NCBI GenBank assembly: GCA_016617855.1
Contig: JAECUM010016915.1
Location: 27,101-91,100 of the forward strand
Length of the DNA stretch: 64,000 bases
Direction of reading: 5' to 3'
Origin: Megalonaias nervosa
Taxonomy: Eukaryota; Mollusca; Bivalvia; Unionida; Unionidae
Shown here: in pieces, positions 49,724 to 63,000 of the stretch
How the letters are laid out: every line of letters starts with the position of its first letter
Position numbering within the stretch: the stretch's first letter is position 1
Position numbers and translations under genes: made by a program
Notes under the pieces: model-generated
Told to the model about the DNA's origin: nothing
What the model saw: the letters and a program-made list of their open reading frames with translations, nothing else
The model's database searches: none

Positions 49724-52700
49724 ATGGAGGAGTTTGAGAGATTATCCGTAATTAAGCCATATAAAGCCAGGTTTGATCTTGACAAACTGCCGAAACCTAA
49801 ATTTAGTTCTTCGATGCAAGATCTGGTTTTGCTAAATAAAGATATAACTGATGGTATCCGTGAAGCCAAGATGGAATTTCGCGACAATGGTGAGGCTCGT
49901 ATGTGGTCAACATTCAGAATCATGGATGCTGTAGATACTAGAATGAATGACGAGCGAGGATGGAAGATTATTAACTATCTCGACAATCAAAGATATTTTA
50001 TTCTGATAAAATTTATTGTGCAGACAGACGACGGCATTTGGATTATCCGTGACAAACGTGACCATGTCCGCCTGACACAGTCAGGACACACTGGAAATAA
50101 TATTGTCACGTTGAATAAAATTTCCAAACCAGGAGCGTTGACTGGTATTGACAAACCATATTATGAACGAGCGTATCCTGTGACTGCAGTTGTTTATGGT
50201 ATATATTCTCTAAATGATAAACCTAGTGTTGATGATATAAAACCGATGAAACTGTCCTTGACAGAGTCAAGGATAAATTGTGTAGCCGAGCGAATTACAG
50301 CACACTTCAGAAACGCGATGCGTGGAAAAGGTTTAACTGATTTACGACGTAAAAAAATTAAAAAGTGGGCATAAGCAGTTAAAGATACCGGAGCATCTGT
50401 TAAAGATGTCGCTGAACTAGGAAAAAAATTGAAATTCCCAATAAAAGTGAAAACACTAACCGGAGAGATTTTGTATAAATCGAAATATGAATCGAGGGGA
50501 GCTCCGATAACGATTATTGATCATAACGCACATGCATGGACATCGGCAGTAACAATATTTCCACGAGATCGAACTGTTAAATTTTATAATGATTAGTAAG
50601 AGTGATCCTGTATCCGTGTGGTTATTTCAGAGTTCAGAGTCTGTGTATGATCAGTTTGTCCGTCCTAATGGAGAAATTTATCGTGCATAATCACTCCACG
50701 GAGAAATGAAATAAAAAAATTGCATTAAAATATACTCTTGACAATATCTTGACAGAGTCAGAAGTTGAACAATTAATGAATAATTGTTTTACCGTTCCAT
50801 CAGATGCTGCACATGCTAATCAAAAGAAAAATTCATGGTCACCGACAAGATCAGAATTTCTTGTTGATATTCAACGTAGCTGCATCGAATACGGACAAGG
50901 CGGATTGTGGAATACTAAATACGATTATAAGAATGTTATTTCGGTTGATATGGTAGCATGTTACCCTGAAAGTTTTCTTGGATACGGAGAGTGTTCTGAA
51001 TACTTTAAAAGATTTGGACATCCAACACACGAAATGACAAGAGTTGCGATAAATGGTCCCTTACCAGATTTTGATTTAACTGGATTTGCGTGTGTAGAGT
51101 CGTTTCAGTTTGTAGATAATCTTCATCCGATTGTTTATGCGTGGTTTGGAAGACATTTTTCAGAAAAATTCTGGGCTCCAATAGTACTATTACGATACAT
51201 GCTTGATGTAGCGATATTGATATCATTAGTTGTACGTGAAGCGATAATGACATATCGTCCGCAATAACAAGTTTGGTTACAAGAACCAAAGAAATATTCT
51301 GATGATGAAAATCCTGATATAACTGATTATGAAAATAAGGTTGGAAAAGATCTCGGCAGAAAAATAATTAGTAAATTTACTCAGGGTAGTTCATGTGATC
51401 ATAAACGACATTGTACAAGATTAATTATGGATGATGCTGAACTAGATTTTATAATTGCTGATACAACAGAGAAAGGTACATTTATAAGTCGAAGTAATGC
51501 TTATTTGTTAGACGGAACTAAATTAGGTACAATTGTGAGCTATATTAATGGTGAGTCACCGCAATTTACTCATTTAAGATAATCGATGCTCGCGTATGTT
51601 TCAATAAATTTATTATCATTGATAAACAGATTTCCTGATACCACAGTTAGAGTAGCCACGGATTCATTTTATATAAATAAAAATACATGGATTTGTTAAA
51701 ACCATTACTTCGCGTTAATGAATCCTGTGGTGAATGGAGAATAAAATAAGAAAATATACTTGGTTATTCTGAATCCGCCAACGTTGAAATCAAGGAAATA
51801 TATTACAAGAATAATAATGAAATATCAAAATCATCGGCACCATCTGTGTATGATCCTGTGACCAGACATAAAACCGTTTATCTCTATGGGTGTGGTGGTT
51901 CTGGTAAAACAACGCGTGTGATTGAATTATTCCTGAATAACTGTTCAGATATGATTGTTTTGACACCTACACATAGACTCGCCAGAGAAATTAATGAACG
52001 TGGAGTAAAATTTCAAACCTATCATAGTTTTTTCAGATGGTGCGGAGACGCATGGACTCCTGAACGAATGGGTGAAAAATACGTTCCTGGAATTATTATC
52101 TAGGATGAAATTTGTACGGTATCGCTGGAAGTATCAAAAATATTTCTTGATTGGTTATTTACAAAAAATACTGCTGTGATAATATCGGGTGATCATGGTC
52201 AACCGCCACATTTTGTTGGACAGTCTCCGCACGAATGGTTTAAACATTTGTAGATTATTACGAAGAAATAACTGATGACCATAGAGCTATTGATGAACCA
52301 TTGAAAGAATTTAAAAAGTTAATCAGACTGCAGCCAGACAGAATACAGTGTGAGATAATGCGTGAAATAATTCCAGAAACTCTTATGAATGATTTTTGGA
52401 ATTTGTGGAGGCCAGTTGATTTGATAGTTGCAAGAAGAAAAATAGTTCGTGATACATTGCAAGAGAAATTATTTCTGTTACATAAAGAAGGTTTTCAAAT
52501 CTACTTGTACCATTGTGTAATCGCCCAGCGGATACGCGACGACAGAATACTGAAGCTGAAATTCCAGGAATTAATGAGAAACAAAATCTTGTACTAAATG
52601 ATATTGTTTTAGTTCCTGTTGATGTTGTTGAGAGCTTGTAAACGCCTGACGGAGTCAGGGATAAAACTCCATGGACACTAGGATACGCTATAACGATTCA

Positions 52701-53130
52701 TTCGTCACAAGGATTAACTATTTCTGATACAAATATTTGGATTATTGATGATCGGATCGAATGTTCAAATTTAGTTGATCTCGCAGTGTCTCGAGAAGAA
52801 TATCTCAGCTGCGAAGGGTTGTCATAGACAATGATGATGTAGTCATTGACGATATCAGCGACGAAGTTGTCAAGAAAAAATTATCTTGTTATAAGCAATG
52901 TGACAAAAAAATAAACGCGACTTTGATCTCAATGCTGAATTTATTATGACACTGAAACAACGACAGAATAATCATTGTGCAAGTTGTAACATAGTAATGT
53001 TGTGGCAGTATTCGAATAATAATTCCAAGACAGTTTACCGTTGATAGAATTAATAGTAGTCTTGGTCATACAAGCGAAAATGTGATGCTCACCTGTCTTG
53101 AGTGTAATCGACGTCGGGGCGCTGGACGCC
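49724..53130 (+). pseudogene. DNA polymerase B-SF1 helicase-HNH, decayed (E4)
   Basis: The N-terminal 216 codons are open (MEEFERLSVIKPYKAR). Motif A appears as DMVACYPES, with Glu for Gly, near 50948. Motif C is VRVATDSFYI near 51650. Helicase Walker A (GCGGSGKTT) is near 51890. Walker B and the later motifs are in broken frames. The HNH domain (CASCN, FTVDRINSSLGHTSEN, LTCLECNRRR) is near 52970-53120. In this copy the helicase C-terminal frame runs directly into the HNH linker at the six-A run. Several repeated insertions read as DRVR/LTES near 50270, 50750 and 52650. Confidence 0.88.
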
Positions 53131-53149
53131 CTGGAGCCAGTTTACAAAA

Positions 53150-54081
53150 AACGCGGTGGTAATTGTGTGTCTTCAGGAATTACTTGTTCGCGTACAAATC
53201 CATGCTGAGGAGCAGTTGAATCCTGTCTGAAGATTGCAGGTCTACCCGTCTATCTAACCACGCTGGAAATTTTATGTGTAGTCACACTGCATATAGGATC
53301 AGTTGCTCTTTTTTACCACCTTCAAGTTCGCCAGGTTTATATAAATATCTTACAGTCATATTACCTAGTATTGGTTGTTTTGAAAGGTCGCGTCATTGTA
53401 TTGGTATATGTTTTTTGTGATTGCATTAATGGATTTCATGGCAGTTGCACGAGTAATTTCATTATTTAACGCAGTTATCACGCTTGGCAATCTTGCAACC
53501 CATTCACGAGATCTCTTATTTACCTGAACTATTTCCTTCACATACTGGTATCCAAATAATCTTTCAGCAAGTGTTCGATTAAATCGTTCAACGATTGCCT
53601 GATCGCGATGAATTGCAGTATGTCCTCGTCTGATTTTGACATTATGTTTTTTCATCAGAGATGATACTGCACCAATAAATTCTTTGCTAGGATCAACCTA
53701 TAATAATTGTGGCCATCGTAGACCACCACGTTGATAAATTCGTTCAAACGCAGATGCAACTTCAGTTGCTGTTTTTGCTGATAGTGATTCTGCTTCTTTA
53801 TATCTACTTGCAACATCAACGCCAGTTAACGCGCATTTGTATGTGCGTGATTGACGTCTACCAATTTTAATATTATCTGCTTGATAAACTTCATTGGGAG
53901 TGCTGACATCAAAATACGCGTACTGATTTTTTTTTAGGCGTTGGTAGATAGATTTGCCATATTGCCTGTCGTCCTAACCAATTTGCAGCAACAGAACGTG
54001 AAACATTTGCTGCATCAGCAAGTTTACTAATCGCTGCTATGCCTCTCCAATATCCTCTTAGGCTATAATAAATCGATTCCA
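53150..54081 (-). pseudogene. Retroviral-type integrase, decayed (E4)
   Basis: The N-terminal segment (MESIYYSLRGYWRGIAAISK, 54081 onward), the second Asp region and the final Glu region (IVERFNRTLAERLFGYQY) are visible. Frames are broken near 53695 and 53900, and the C-terminal domain has further lesions. Confidence 0.85.
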
Positions 54082-54117
54082 TTATGATAATAATCAGTTG
54101 ATTAATTACCAGCAAAG
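54082..54117 (-). pseudogene. Deletion scar of the PLA2 gene and ATPase start (E4)
   Basis: Only the final codons of PLA2 (TTAATTACCAGC on the plus strand) remain before the sequence jumps into the middle of the ATPase. About 0.75 kb present in E3 (26190-26930) is missing, including the PLA2 catalytic site and the ATPase Walker A. Confidence 0.75.
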
Positions 54118-54552
54118 TTGTTGGATGAAGTCGGTAATGATATTATTGATTTTATCACCAATATTGATGAAGCACCATCTGTAGATGACCTTGATGGACT
54201 TATTAATAATCTCGTAGTATATGATGATGTGATGCTGAACAAACAATCAAATCCAGCTCGGATATTTTCCCAAGGGAGACACAAAAATACTGACGTGATT
54301 TATGTTACCCAGCGCTATACACAAATACCTAAAGTGATCAGAGATAACTGCAATATTTTAGTTGTGTTTAATGGAGTCGATACACATACTCTGCGAAACA
54401 TTCATCAGACTTGGTGTTCAGGGGACATGGACATTATTAAATTCAAAAACTTTTTTTCAAATGTACAAGCTACTCCACAAGGATTTATCACAATAAATTT
54501 ACATGATCTTAGGTCGAGGTATAGTTTAGGTTTTGATAAAATCTTTGGATAA
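54118..54552 (+). pseudogene. A32-like packaging ATPase, C-terminal two-thirds (E4)
   Basis: An open frame matching E3 ATPase from about residue 80 onward: IDFITNIDEAPSVDDLDGLI, VYDDVMLN and HKNTDVIYVTQRY. The N-terminal third with Walker A is deleted. The remaining frame is well preserved. Confidence 0.85.
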
Positions 54553-54559
54553 AAACCAG

Positions 54560-54742
54560 AGTAACAGAGACGGTGCTACCAAAAGTAGGTTGTCCAGGTG
54601 AGTAAACAAACACGCGTGGAACGAAGGTCAAAAATGAAGTAACCCAATTGGTGGGGGTTTATCGTTGTTGACTATTGAGACCATAATTTTGTTTTAATAA
54701 GTAACAATCCAAGCAAGTGGTCTGTTCACCCTCTCTGCTGCT
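54560..54742. repeat. Right terminal repeat of E4
   Basis: It begins GTAACAGAGACGGTGCTACC, includes GTGAGTAAACAAACACGCG (as in E2) and ends GGTCTGTTCACCCTCTCTGCTGCT-like, i.e. the outer end shared with E1 and E2. Shorter and degenerate compared with E3. Confidence 0.7.
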
Positions 54743-55204
54743 CAACCATTTGACAGAGCGTTGGGGCTGAGAAGATATTTCAGATTTGTTCGACTCCGCA
54801 AGATTTAAGTCCCAATGTTTCACATCATATTTCACTTTTGAGTGAAAATGCATCAATAATATTTCACTATTTGAGTGAAAACTCATTAAATTTTATTATC
54901 TGAATGCAAACGTGTCATCTTTCATTTTTTGAGTGAGAACTCATCATATTTCATTGTTTGTGTGGAATAATTTTTGAATTGTTAATCATTGTATCTTTTT
55001 ACTATTTTTTTTTCTTGCATATCAGTTCACATTTCATTTAAATCGCAATACATTATCAGGTTCGTGCATATTTTGTTAAATATCCAATATTTGGATTTTG
55101 TTGGCGCACGAATCAAACATAGTCTTTTTTTCCATTGAATCATTCATAAATAAACATTGTATTTTTGTTACTATCAAAAGTGTTTTGTTATAATCCGACC
55201 CCAA
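54743..55204. other. Host flank of E4 with TTTGAGTGAAAA repeats
   Basis: Short repeats of CATATTTCACTTTTTGAGTG. No gene is visible. Confidence 0.4.
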
Positions 55205-56300
55205 CCCGGTTATCTTGTTACAACTACACAAGGCGTGTTTGGATTGTGTGAATGATTTGTTGGATGATATAGGTAGGTTTGGATATCTTTTTACGATTTC
55301 ATCTTCTTTGCTTACACACTACCCCTATCTTCTTATAGTAGGTGTGGGATTTAAGAAACTACACGATGAGTTTTGTATTGTGATTCAATGGGTTTTGGAC
55401 TGTATATATGGTGTGCTCGATAGTATGTTTCTGAAATTTCATCGTTTACATTCTACGCTAACACCGATGTTTTTTGGATAGTGAGCGTATGAAGTGAGGT
55501 GTGGTATAGGTGTTATTTTGGATATTATATTTGTGAAATTTCTTCTCCTTTTATACTCTAAGCAAACACAAGGCATTATGGATAGTGTTTGTATGGGGTG
55601 TTGGATGGTGTATAATTTGTGTAATTGTATGTTTGTGAGATTTCATCTCCTTCTCTTAAACTCTAAGCTAGCTCAGGGCGCTATGGATTGTGTGTGTATG
55701 GGATTTTGGATGGTATAGGTGGTGACTCTGTCTTTATGTTGGTGAGATTTCGACTCCTGCTCTTACTCTCTAAGCTAACACAAGGCGTTTCGGATTATGT
55801 GTGTATGGGGTGTTTAATGATATATAAGGCGTGTAATTGTACGTTTGTGAGATTTCATCATCTTTTCTTCTACATTAAGCTAATATAGGACATTTTGGAC
55901 TCTGTGTGTACCTGTATGGGGTGTTGGTGTAGTTGGTGTGATGGATAGTATTTCTTGGCATGATGAATAGTATGCTTGAGACATTTCTTTTTCCTCTCTT
56001 ACATTATAAGCTAACACAAGTCGTTTTGGATTGTTTGTGTATGTTTATTAGGTATTGGATGGTATAGGTGGTGTAATGGATAGTATGTTTGAGAGATTTC
56101 ATCGTCTTCTCTTACACTTTTAGCTAACACAAGTCATTTTGGATTGTGTGTGTGAGTATGTGTATAGGGTGTTGATGGTATTGGTGGTGTGATGGATAGC
56201 ATTTTTGATGTGTGATGGATAGTAGGTTTGTGAGATTATATATATATGTGTATTTTTAACCCTTCCTCGTTTGGTCTGATTGTGTGTATGTGTATGGGCA
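55205..56300. repeat. ~105-bp minisatellite, right of E4
   Basis: About ten degenerate units of the family seen at 39400-39996: GTGAGATTTCATCTCCTTCT, CTAAGCTAACACAAGGCG, GTGTGTATGGGGTGTTGGATG. Long plus-strand frames here (55215-55888) are products of the repeats. Confidence 0.85.
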
Positions 56301-56600
56301 TTAACCCCCGCTAAATGCCTTAAATGATACATCATTAATCATGATGAGTGTACGCGGGCCGATTCCCACTCATCAAATGTCCCGTGGGCCTTAATTGTCC
56401 CGGAATCGGACAATAAACAATTAGGATGCACACGTTGTGTGCATGAATGCGAGAGTGAAGTGGCTTCGCTCCTTCCCCCGCGATCATTATACATCCCTTT
56501 CAATCGGGAATAAATTGGTCGCAAATGTCATATGGGCGCAAGCGACCTTGATCCTAGTAAGCAAGTAAGTAAGTCAATATGACTATCAATTGTTACTAGT

Positions 56601-57110
56601 CTATGCTCTTAAAATAAGTAACAGAAAGAGTGAAGACAGCAAGCTTTGTAAAATTTAACAAATAATTTATTTCCCTTGAATACAAAGTGAAAATGAGAAA
56701 GAAAAGAACTTATGGTATTGCGAATTAAATCCAAAAATAATCCAAGAATTAAAGACACAAGTCCTAGTAATAAAAAGTCCTGAATAAAACTCAGTTCAAG
56801 TCCCGAAGAGATCCAAAATTGACGGCGCTGACGTGACTGTTATAGCCTGTGAAGTGCTGATGTGTCAACAGTCTCTTGTTGAATCACATAAATATTATTC
56901 CAGGTTTGAATTCAGTTTAAATTCCAATGAATGTCTTTATCCAAGAATTTTGTCACAGTACTTTTGTATTTCCAGAGAAAATAATCACTTGAATTCAATA
57001 ATTTGATGAAAATAAAATTCAGCCCAAACTGGTCACAACATAATACAATTAAAGTGCTAGATGTTAAGCCATGACTGGTAAAATCCTCACAGTCAGAAGA
57101 TGATATAGTT
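56601..57110. repeat. Dispersed direct repeat, copy 1
   Basis: About 500 bp starting CTATGCTCTTAAAATAAGTA matches 59584-60090 in the same orientation, with shared landmarks GATGTGTCAACAGTCT, ATTCCAGGTTTGAATTCA and TTTCCAGAGAAAAT. The two copies are 3 kb apart and could be LTR-like ends or an independent repeat. No retroelement coding lies between them. Confidence 0.65.
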
Positions 57111-57599
57111 CTTTGATTGACCTCAGGTCACAATTAACATTTTCTAAAAGCAGCCATTACCTAATGGAAAATAACCTTCGAGAACGATCTAATGAGCTTT
57201 GTTTATGTACAATACAATAGCCTATAAAATTCACTTAGGAATCTCCAAACCCCGACCAAGATCAACATATTTACTCCTTCTTGTTTACCTGAATAATAAT
57301 CCAGATAATAAGTTCATACACATAGAGGATAATGAAGCTATTATTAGTTGTTGACATAAATGAAATAAAAAAAATTAAAAAATCAATCAGATCAAGCAGA
57401 AATGAACTCAGTTTTGGACATGGTCAAGTCCAGCATACAATGTTACATTACAATAACATGTAATGAAATTTAAAAAAAAAAAAAACTATCAAACAAACAA
57501 TTAAATTAAATATACATATGACTATCGTTGGCTGATCAACAAAACGAACCGAGTTTTGTAGATGATTCGAGGGATGTTTGGTATTGGATGGTGGAAGCT

Positions 57600-58150
57600 G
57601 AGATTTGTTTTAGAAAAGATAGCGACCTATTGGAGATATCCAACTAGTCTACAGTTCGTGAGAAGACGGGTGTCAACAGTTACCGTAGCCAGGGAACTTG
57701 TCAAAGATGGAGGATGAAAAGCAGATGAAATGATTAATAGTCTATAAATGCTGCAGAGCGAGCATATTGAAGAAAGCTTTGAACTTAATGGTGGTGATTG
57801 AGGATTTGTTTTACGTAGAAAAGATAGATGTCTGCGTCTTTTGGCCTTACCTTCCCTTAAGCTGTGTGAAAATGTTGACAATCGTGTGAGGAAAGTCATG
57901 AAGGAAGAAGTGCACAAGATCAAAACAACCTAAGCAAAGCAAGATGAAAGAAAGCGAAAATGAGAAGTTAAAGGAAACGTTTGACAGGTTAAATAATAAC
58001 TGGATGAGAGTCCAAAATAAGTTCAGAACTATGTGCCATCCAGACCGGATCTCTGATGAAGAAGAAAGAGAACTTAACAGACAAAGTGAGGAGATGGTGG
58101 AAGAAATGGAGGTAATAGAACAAGAAAGAATTAACCAACGGCGTTTTTAA
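57600..58150 (+). other. Possible small charged-protein remnant
   Basis: A 68-codon frame at 57944-58150 encodes a Glu/Lys/Arg-rich helical peptide (NEKLKETFDRLNNNWMRVQN). Upstream sequence 57620-57940 is also coding-like in composition, but has stops. No family is recognised. It may be an exon or a decayed transposon gene. Confidence 0.25.
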
Positions 58151-58289
58151 GGCCACTCTATTGCCTTGAAAATATTTACTCATTGCTATGTTTGCTTGTT
58201 TAATTGTTTGGTTGTTTGTTTGTATATGTTGACCTAATATTCCCTTTCGTCTCTTTACGCCCTTGACCCTATAAACTGCGTGACGTCAC

Positions 58290-58420
58290 CCATGTTCAGT
58301 TCTTATATGACCCCCAAGTGCCATTCTCATTTTAATTCCCCTTGACCCTATAAATTCTTTGACCCGATAAATTTCCTTAACCCTATATTCCTTGTTCACT
58401 TTTTAACATGGAAGTCCCAT
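58290..58420 (-). repeat. Dispersed repeat (inverted copy of 36860-36975)
   Basis: TGACCCCCAAGTGCCATTCT through CCTTGACCCTATAAATTC mirrors the copy at 36860-36975. Confidence 0.6.
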
Positions 58421-58429
58421 AAACACTAA

Positions 58430-59580
58430 TATATTACTACCAAGTGTCGGTCACTCCAGCGACGTGTTGAAGGTATTGGTGTTGGATAGTGAGTTTGAAG
58501 GGATATATATTTTGCTACGAATCCATGGTCTTGAATTCTAGTTGTGTTCCGAATGAATTCCAATCGTGAATGGACTGATGTACCAATAGCCTTGAATGTA
58601 TTAATGTGCCAATAGTCTTGTTGTTTCACAGTAATAAAGTACAAAATGTCCTTGAATGAATTCACGAAGTGAGCACTTTGCGATTCCAATGAATAATTTT
58701 AATTAACAATTCCTGAACAGAACTAAAAGACTGGTTTCACGACAGATTTTAAGATGGGAATGAATAATTCTGATGCAACATCCTCAACACAAAATCTTAA
58801 AACACAATAAGAAGACCAGGATGAGATTCATTTATAGAACATTTTTAGTTGTAAACAAGGTCAGGTCTTTTACTTAAATATTAGTAAAGAACATGACAGT
58901 CATCAGATAGAGGAGCAATTTCCAAGGAGAAAACCAATGTCCTGAACTTGGATCCATGTAAACATGTTTACAAAAGTTATCTTAAACTTTAGTCTACACT
59001 CTTGGACAAATGTTAGCAATGCAATCTTTACAAAATGACACTTACAACCTACAATCATGAAAAAACAATCCAACTCAAAATATAGATTGGACTAACTGAT
59101 GGTTGGACTGCTACTGATGATGCGCATACAGGCAACATTAACTAAAAACTCAAGATTTAATTACATGATTATGATCAATTGAAAAGAAAAACTTAATGCA
59201 TAATAGGACAAAACCCCACTGCAATTAAACCGTTCTTAACTGTCCTTCACAAAAGTCATAAATTTGTTAAGAGCACATTATGGCTCATTGATATTTCTTG
59301 CACTGAATTGTTTGGCCTCTAATGGCCTCTAATGGCTCACTCTATTGCCCTCTATTGCCCTCTAGTGCTGTATATGTAAGCCCTCTGTTCGCTTATTCAC
59401 TGTATGGGTACACCCTAATTATGTGAAAAATACAGAGAATTTGTTTCTTTTTCGAAAGTGAAATGATCAAAGATCTGCATGCTAATCTTCAGCCAAAATA
59501 ACTGTATTGGCAAAAAAAATTTACAAAAATTTCAATATCTCACTATATAAGTAATTTTTAACCTTTGTGTAGCATATTAT
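58430..59580. other. Host DNA without recognisable genes
   Basis: AT-rich, with short internal repeats such as CTCTATTGCC near 59340. No gene is identified. Confidence 0.4.
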
Positions 59581-59583
59581 GAG

Positions 59584-60090
59584 TCTATGCTCTTAAAATA
59601 AGTAACAGAAAAGAGTGAAAGGCGACAAACTTTGTAAAAAAATTCGACAAATAATTTATTTCCCTAGAATTCAACGTGAAAAACAGAAAAAACGTACGGT
59701 ATTGCGAACTAAATCCCAAAATAATCCAAGAATTACAGACACAAATCGTAATAACTTAAAGTCCTGAATAAAATTCAGTAAAAGTCCAAAATAAATCCAA
59801 AAACTGAAAGCGATGATGTGTCTGTGGTAGCTTCTAGGGTGTTGATGTGTCAACAGTCTTTGTGTTAAATCACAGTAATATAATTCCAGGTTTGAATTCA
59901 ATATAAATTCCAGTGAATTTTTCCGTCCAAGGATTTTATCAGAGCACTTTTGTGTTTCCAGAGAAAATGATCACCTGAATTCAATGATTTGAAAAATAAA
60001 ATTTCTATCCCAAAAACGAAATACTTGACACAACATATAATACAACTTGAAAGTGCTAGGTCTTAAAGAAAGATTGAAAAATCCTCTCAG
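59584..60090. repeat. Dispersed direct repeat, copy 2
   Basis: Second copy of 56601-57110, same orientation. It ends near a tRNA-like GATTCGATACCCGCACC segment at about 60140-60160. Confidence 0.65.
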
Positions 60091-60094
60091 TGGC

Positions 60095-63000
60095 GGTTAC
60101 ATTTCATAAGCGTCAGCCTGTCTCTTAGTCCAAGGGTAGCAGATTCGATACCCGCACCGGCCAGTCCAGTCAGCAGCCTCTGAATGTCATCAATAATTAT
60201 AGATTACTGCATTTGTATGGGAAAATATGATGGATATACTACACGACCTTGGGAATGCAGTAAATCCATACGATAAAACGAGTTCATATTTTCACTTACA
60301 AATGCAGTAACCTTTTTATTATATGCTCATTTTCTTATTGTACCTAAGGCTCAATTATATAAACAAAAATACACTACATGAAACAAAGTAACTGAATTTA
60401 TACCGTATTCCAAACCAAATACACAAGCGCAGATTCATCAGTACACAAGAACAACATTATTAATGCGCACATAACTCCGTCCAGATAAATTTGAACTTAG
60501 TCGAGCGCTAGACATCACGTTCGAAAGAAAATGGCGTTTTGGTCTACCTAAAATTGAAATTTTAGAGTCATATTGTGAATGAATGAGCATTGCAACAACT
60601 TTTCCATTTGATCTGGAATGAATAAATTTTGGTATTTTTGTCGATTCTACAAAATTTCGTGATTATGGACTGGATTTATCTGTGCCAATTCTACATGAAG
60701 TACATCGGATTTCAGCAGCGAGGGAGCAGCGTGTTGACATCCTCAAGTGTGTTTCTGTTCTGTCGTTGAATATTTGGAATCATAATGTGGACAAAATATG
60801 AAGTATTTCAATTGTAATTATAAAAAGACGCCTTGGAATATAATGTTCGTTTCATTTTGAGTGCAGTAAGGAGGATGTAATTTCACTTTGAATGTAGTCG
60901 AAATTACAGTACAATTTCGAACTGTGTAATCAAGCTTTAGAACCCATGACATAGCTCATGTAAATCGGATTTTCAGAACTAAGAAAGTACATTTTGAGGA
61001 AATTCAGGATGTAAAACTGTAAGCATATTTTTTGATCATTCTTATTACCAGCTGAAGAAGACAATTTATGCCTTGTCACTTGAATGTTATTTGTAGGGAA
61101 CCATCAATTTTATGACCTGTCTGGCGTCTATCGCTAGCCTAAATCCGAAAAATTGTATCAAAAAAGTTAACGCGGAATGTGGCAAAGCAGCCGGTATGTA
61201 GCAGTCCACGAAATATCTGCTTTATTTCATTCAGAAACAAATTTATTCAACCAAAACGTAAAAGCGTCTACTACTTGAGTGTACATGATTTGTTTACAAA
61301 GTAGTTCCTAATGCACTATCCGGCACAAGTGTCGTACACGTGAGTGAAATATGGCGTCCACGTGAGTGCAATATCGTAAAATATTACACTATTCTGACAA
61401 TGTAAACTTAACGGAGGCAAAAATGACCATATAATAATAACATTGCTATTTTATAAAGCCCATAAACTGAATAGATGAGTAAGGAAGGTTTGTACTAAAA
61501 GAACGGATTACTCGTGTGTGTGACAATATTCACAATCAGAATAAAAAAAATATCAAAACTTGGCATAGGCTTTATCAGGAACTTCTGTGAAGGGGTATAA
61601 CGACGTATATCTAGTCCAGTTGTATTTCAAACCCCACGTGGCTTGCTTCTTAAAAAGTGCCAAAGCACACTCTTCGCCAGAGGTCATCTTTTGTAGCACC
61701 CATTCCAGATCTTTTTTTAATTGTGGTGGTTCTTTGCATACTCAATCTTTTTCTTCACACAGTGGAAGATGCCATAATAATACATCTTCAGAATCCTCTT
61801 TTACTGCCTTTGGTTGTGATGGGCAGTGTGCATCGTTGATTTGTACTCTTTCTACAGATTGCAGTTCTGTTTTTTGTCATGATATGCTCTTGACTGACAA
61901 TGAAACATACAAGATGGCAGTCTCTGAGACAAACCAAATGTTCAGTAGTAGCGACGTCACTTGCTCTTACATAGCAGAGTGGATATGGTTTATTAATCCG
62001 TTTGAAACTGACAATGTTTTGGATCAGCTGCTTTCATGAGACATCTGTGTTCATTTTGCAGACTTTTGCTTATATTGGCAGCTGATTATAGCATGGTAGT
62101 TGATGAAAAACCGATCTGTGATACTATCTCTTATGAGACTACTGTAATATCTGTTTTGTTCAGTTCTGACTCAAAATGGTAATATACAGAGGCCATTTTT
62201 GAGGTGTTGAGATCCTCGAATGATCGATACCTGAGGCTGTCTTAATTCATTAGCATTTGTTTAAAAAAACGCTGGAATAGTAACTAAACGTGTAAGGCAC
62301 CGTTCTTTTATTGTTTTATTGTGATTCACAGCTAAAGGATCAACAATCCAGTGTTTATCAATGTTACTTCTAATATGCATTTAGCCTTATAATATTTATT
62401 GATCATACACGTTTAATATACTCAAGGATAATATCATGCCTTAAGCGCTTCTTCCTTTATTTACTTTGACCAAGAAATGACCAACAAGCGAGAATAAAAC
62501 GACATATACATTGGGTTTCTTGATTTGTTGAAACTGACAAGATTAGATATTTGGAAAGAGCGCTGTTAATAATTGATCTTGAACTATATCAGTACTGAAA
62601 TGTTAGAACTTACCACGATAAAAGCTATTTATATTTCTACAATTTTAGAAAATTATATAAGAATATCAAAGAGAAGCTCTCAAAAGAAGGTGCATATATG
62701 TGCTATAATGAGCTAATGATGCTGGAAAATGCTGAATACAAATAATATCGTATTAATATCATTTCTTCATCTTGGAATTTTTGATTATATCATATGTTGT
62801 GTGTCTTCAAGTTGAAACTCAATATTCTTGCAGAAAGGTTACACAATTGTTCAGACCACATCTTTAGAGTGATTGTCAATCAAAACACATTACAGTAACA
62901 GTCATCGAGTCTCATTTGGTACAAACTATAGACCTACAGTCTAGTAAGCCTAAATACAGTATAGAAATCCAAAATTTACTTCTGTTTTGCATTTACACAA

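Larger units (their letters stand above)
39996..54742 (+). mobile_element. E4: decayed Polinton/adintovirus-like element lacking its left end
   Basis: Same gene order as E3: capsid (truncated), hydrophobic protein, protease, fiber, two-TM, penton, then spacer, HNH, zinc protein, polymerase-helicase-HNH, integrase and ATPase, ending in a terminal repeat at 54560-54742. The left terminal repeat, the first two late genes and the start of the capsid gene are missing; host minisatellite takes their place. Nearly all genes carry stops or frameshifts. Protein similarity to E1/E3 is clear but lower than between E1 and E3, so E4 is an older or separate lineage. Confidence 0.88.

Noticed and set aside
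55215..55888. Three hydrophobic plus-strand frames suggesting membrane proteins
   Set aside because: They are translations of successive minisatellite units.
57944..58150. J-domain (HPD motif) protein
   Set aside because: A CHPDR string is present, but the surrounding helices and length do not fit a J domain.
61587..62039. 150-codon Cys/Ser-rich frame as a secreted protein
   Set aside because: No signal peptide, no recognisable Cys spacing, isolated in non-coding host DNA.
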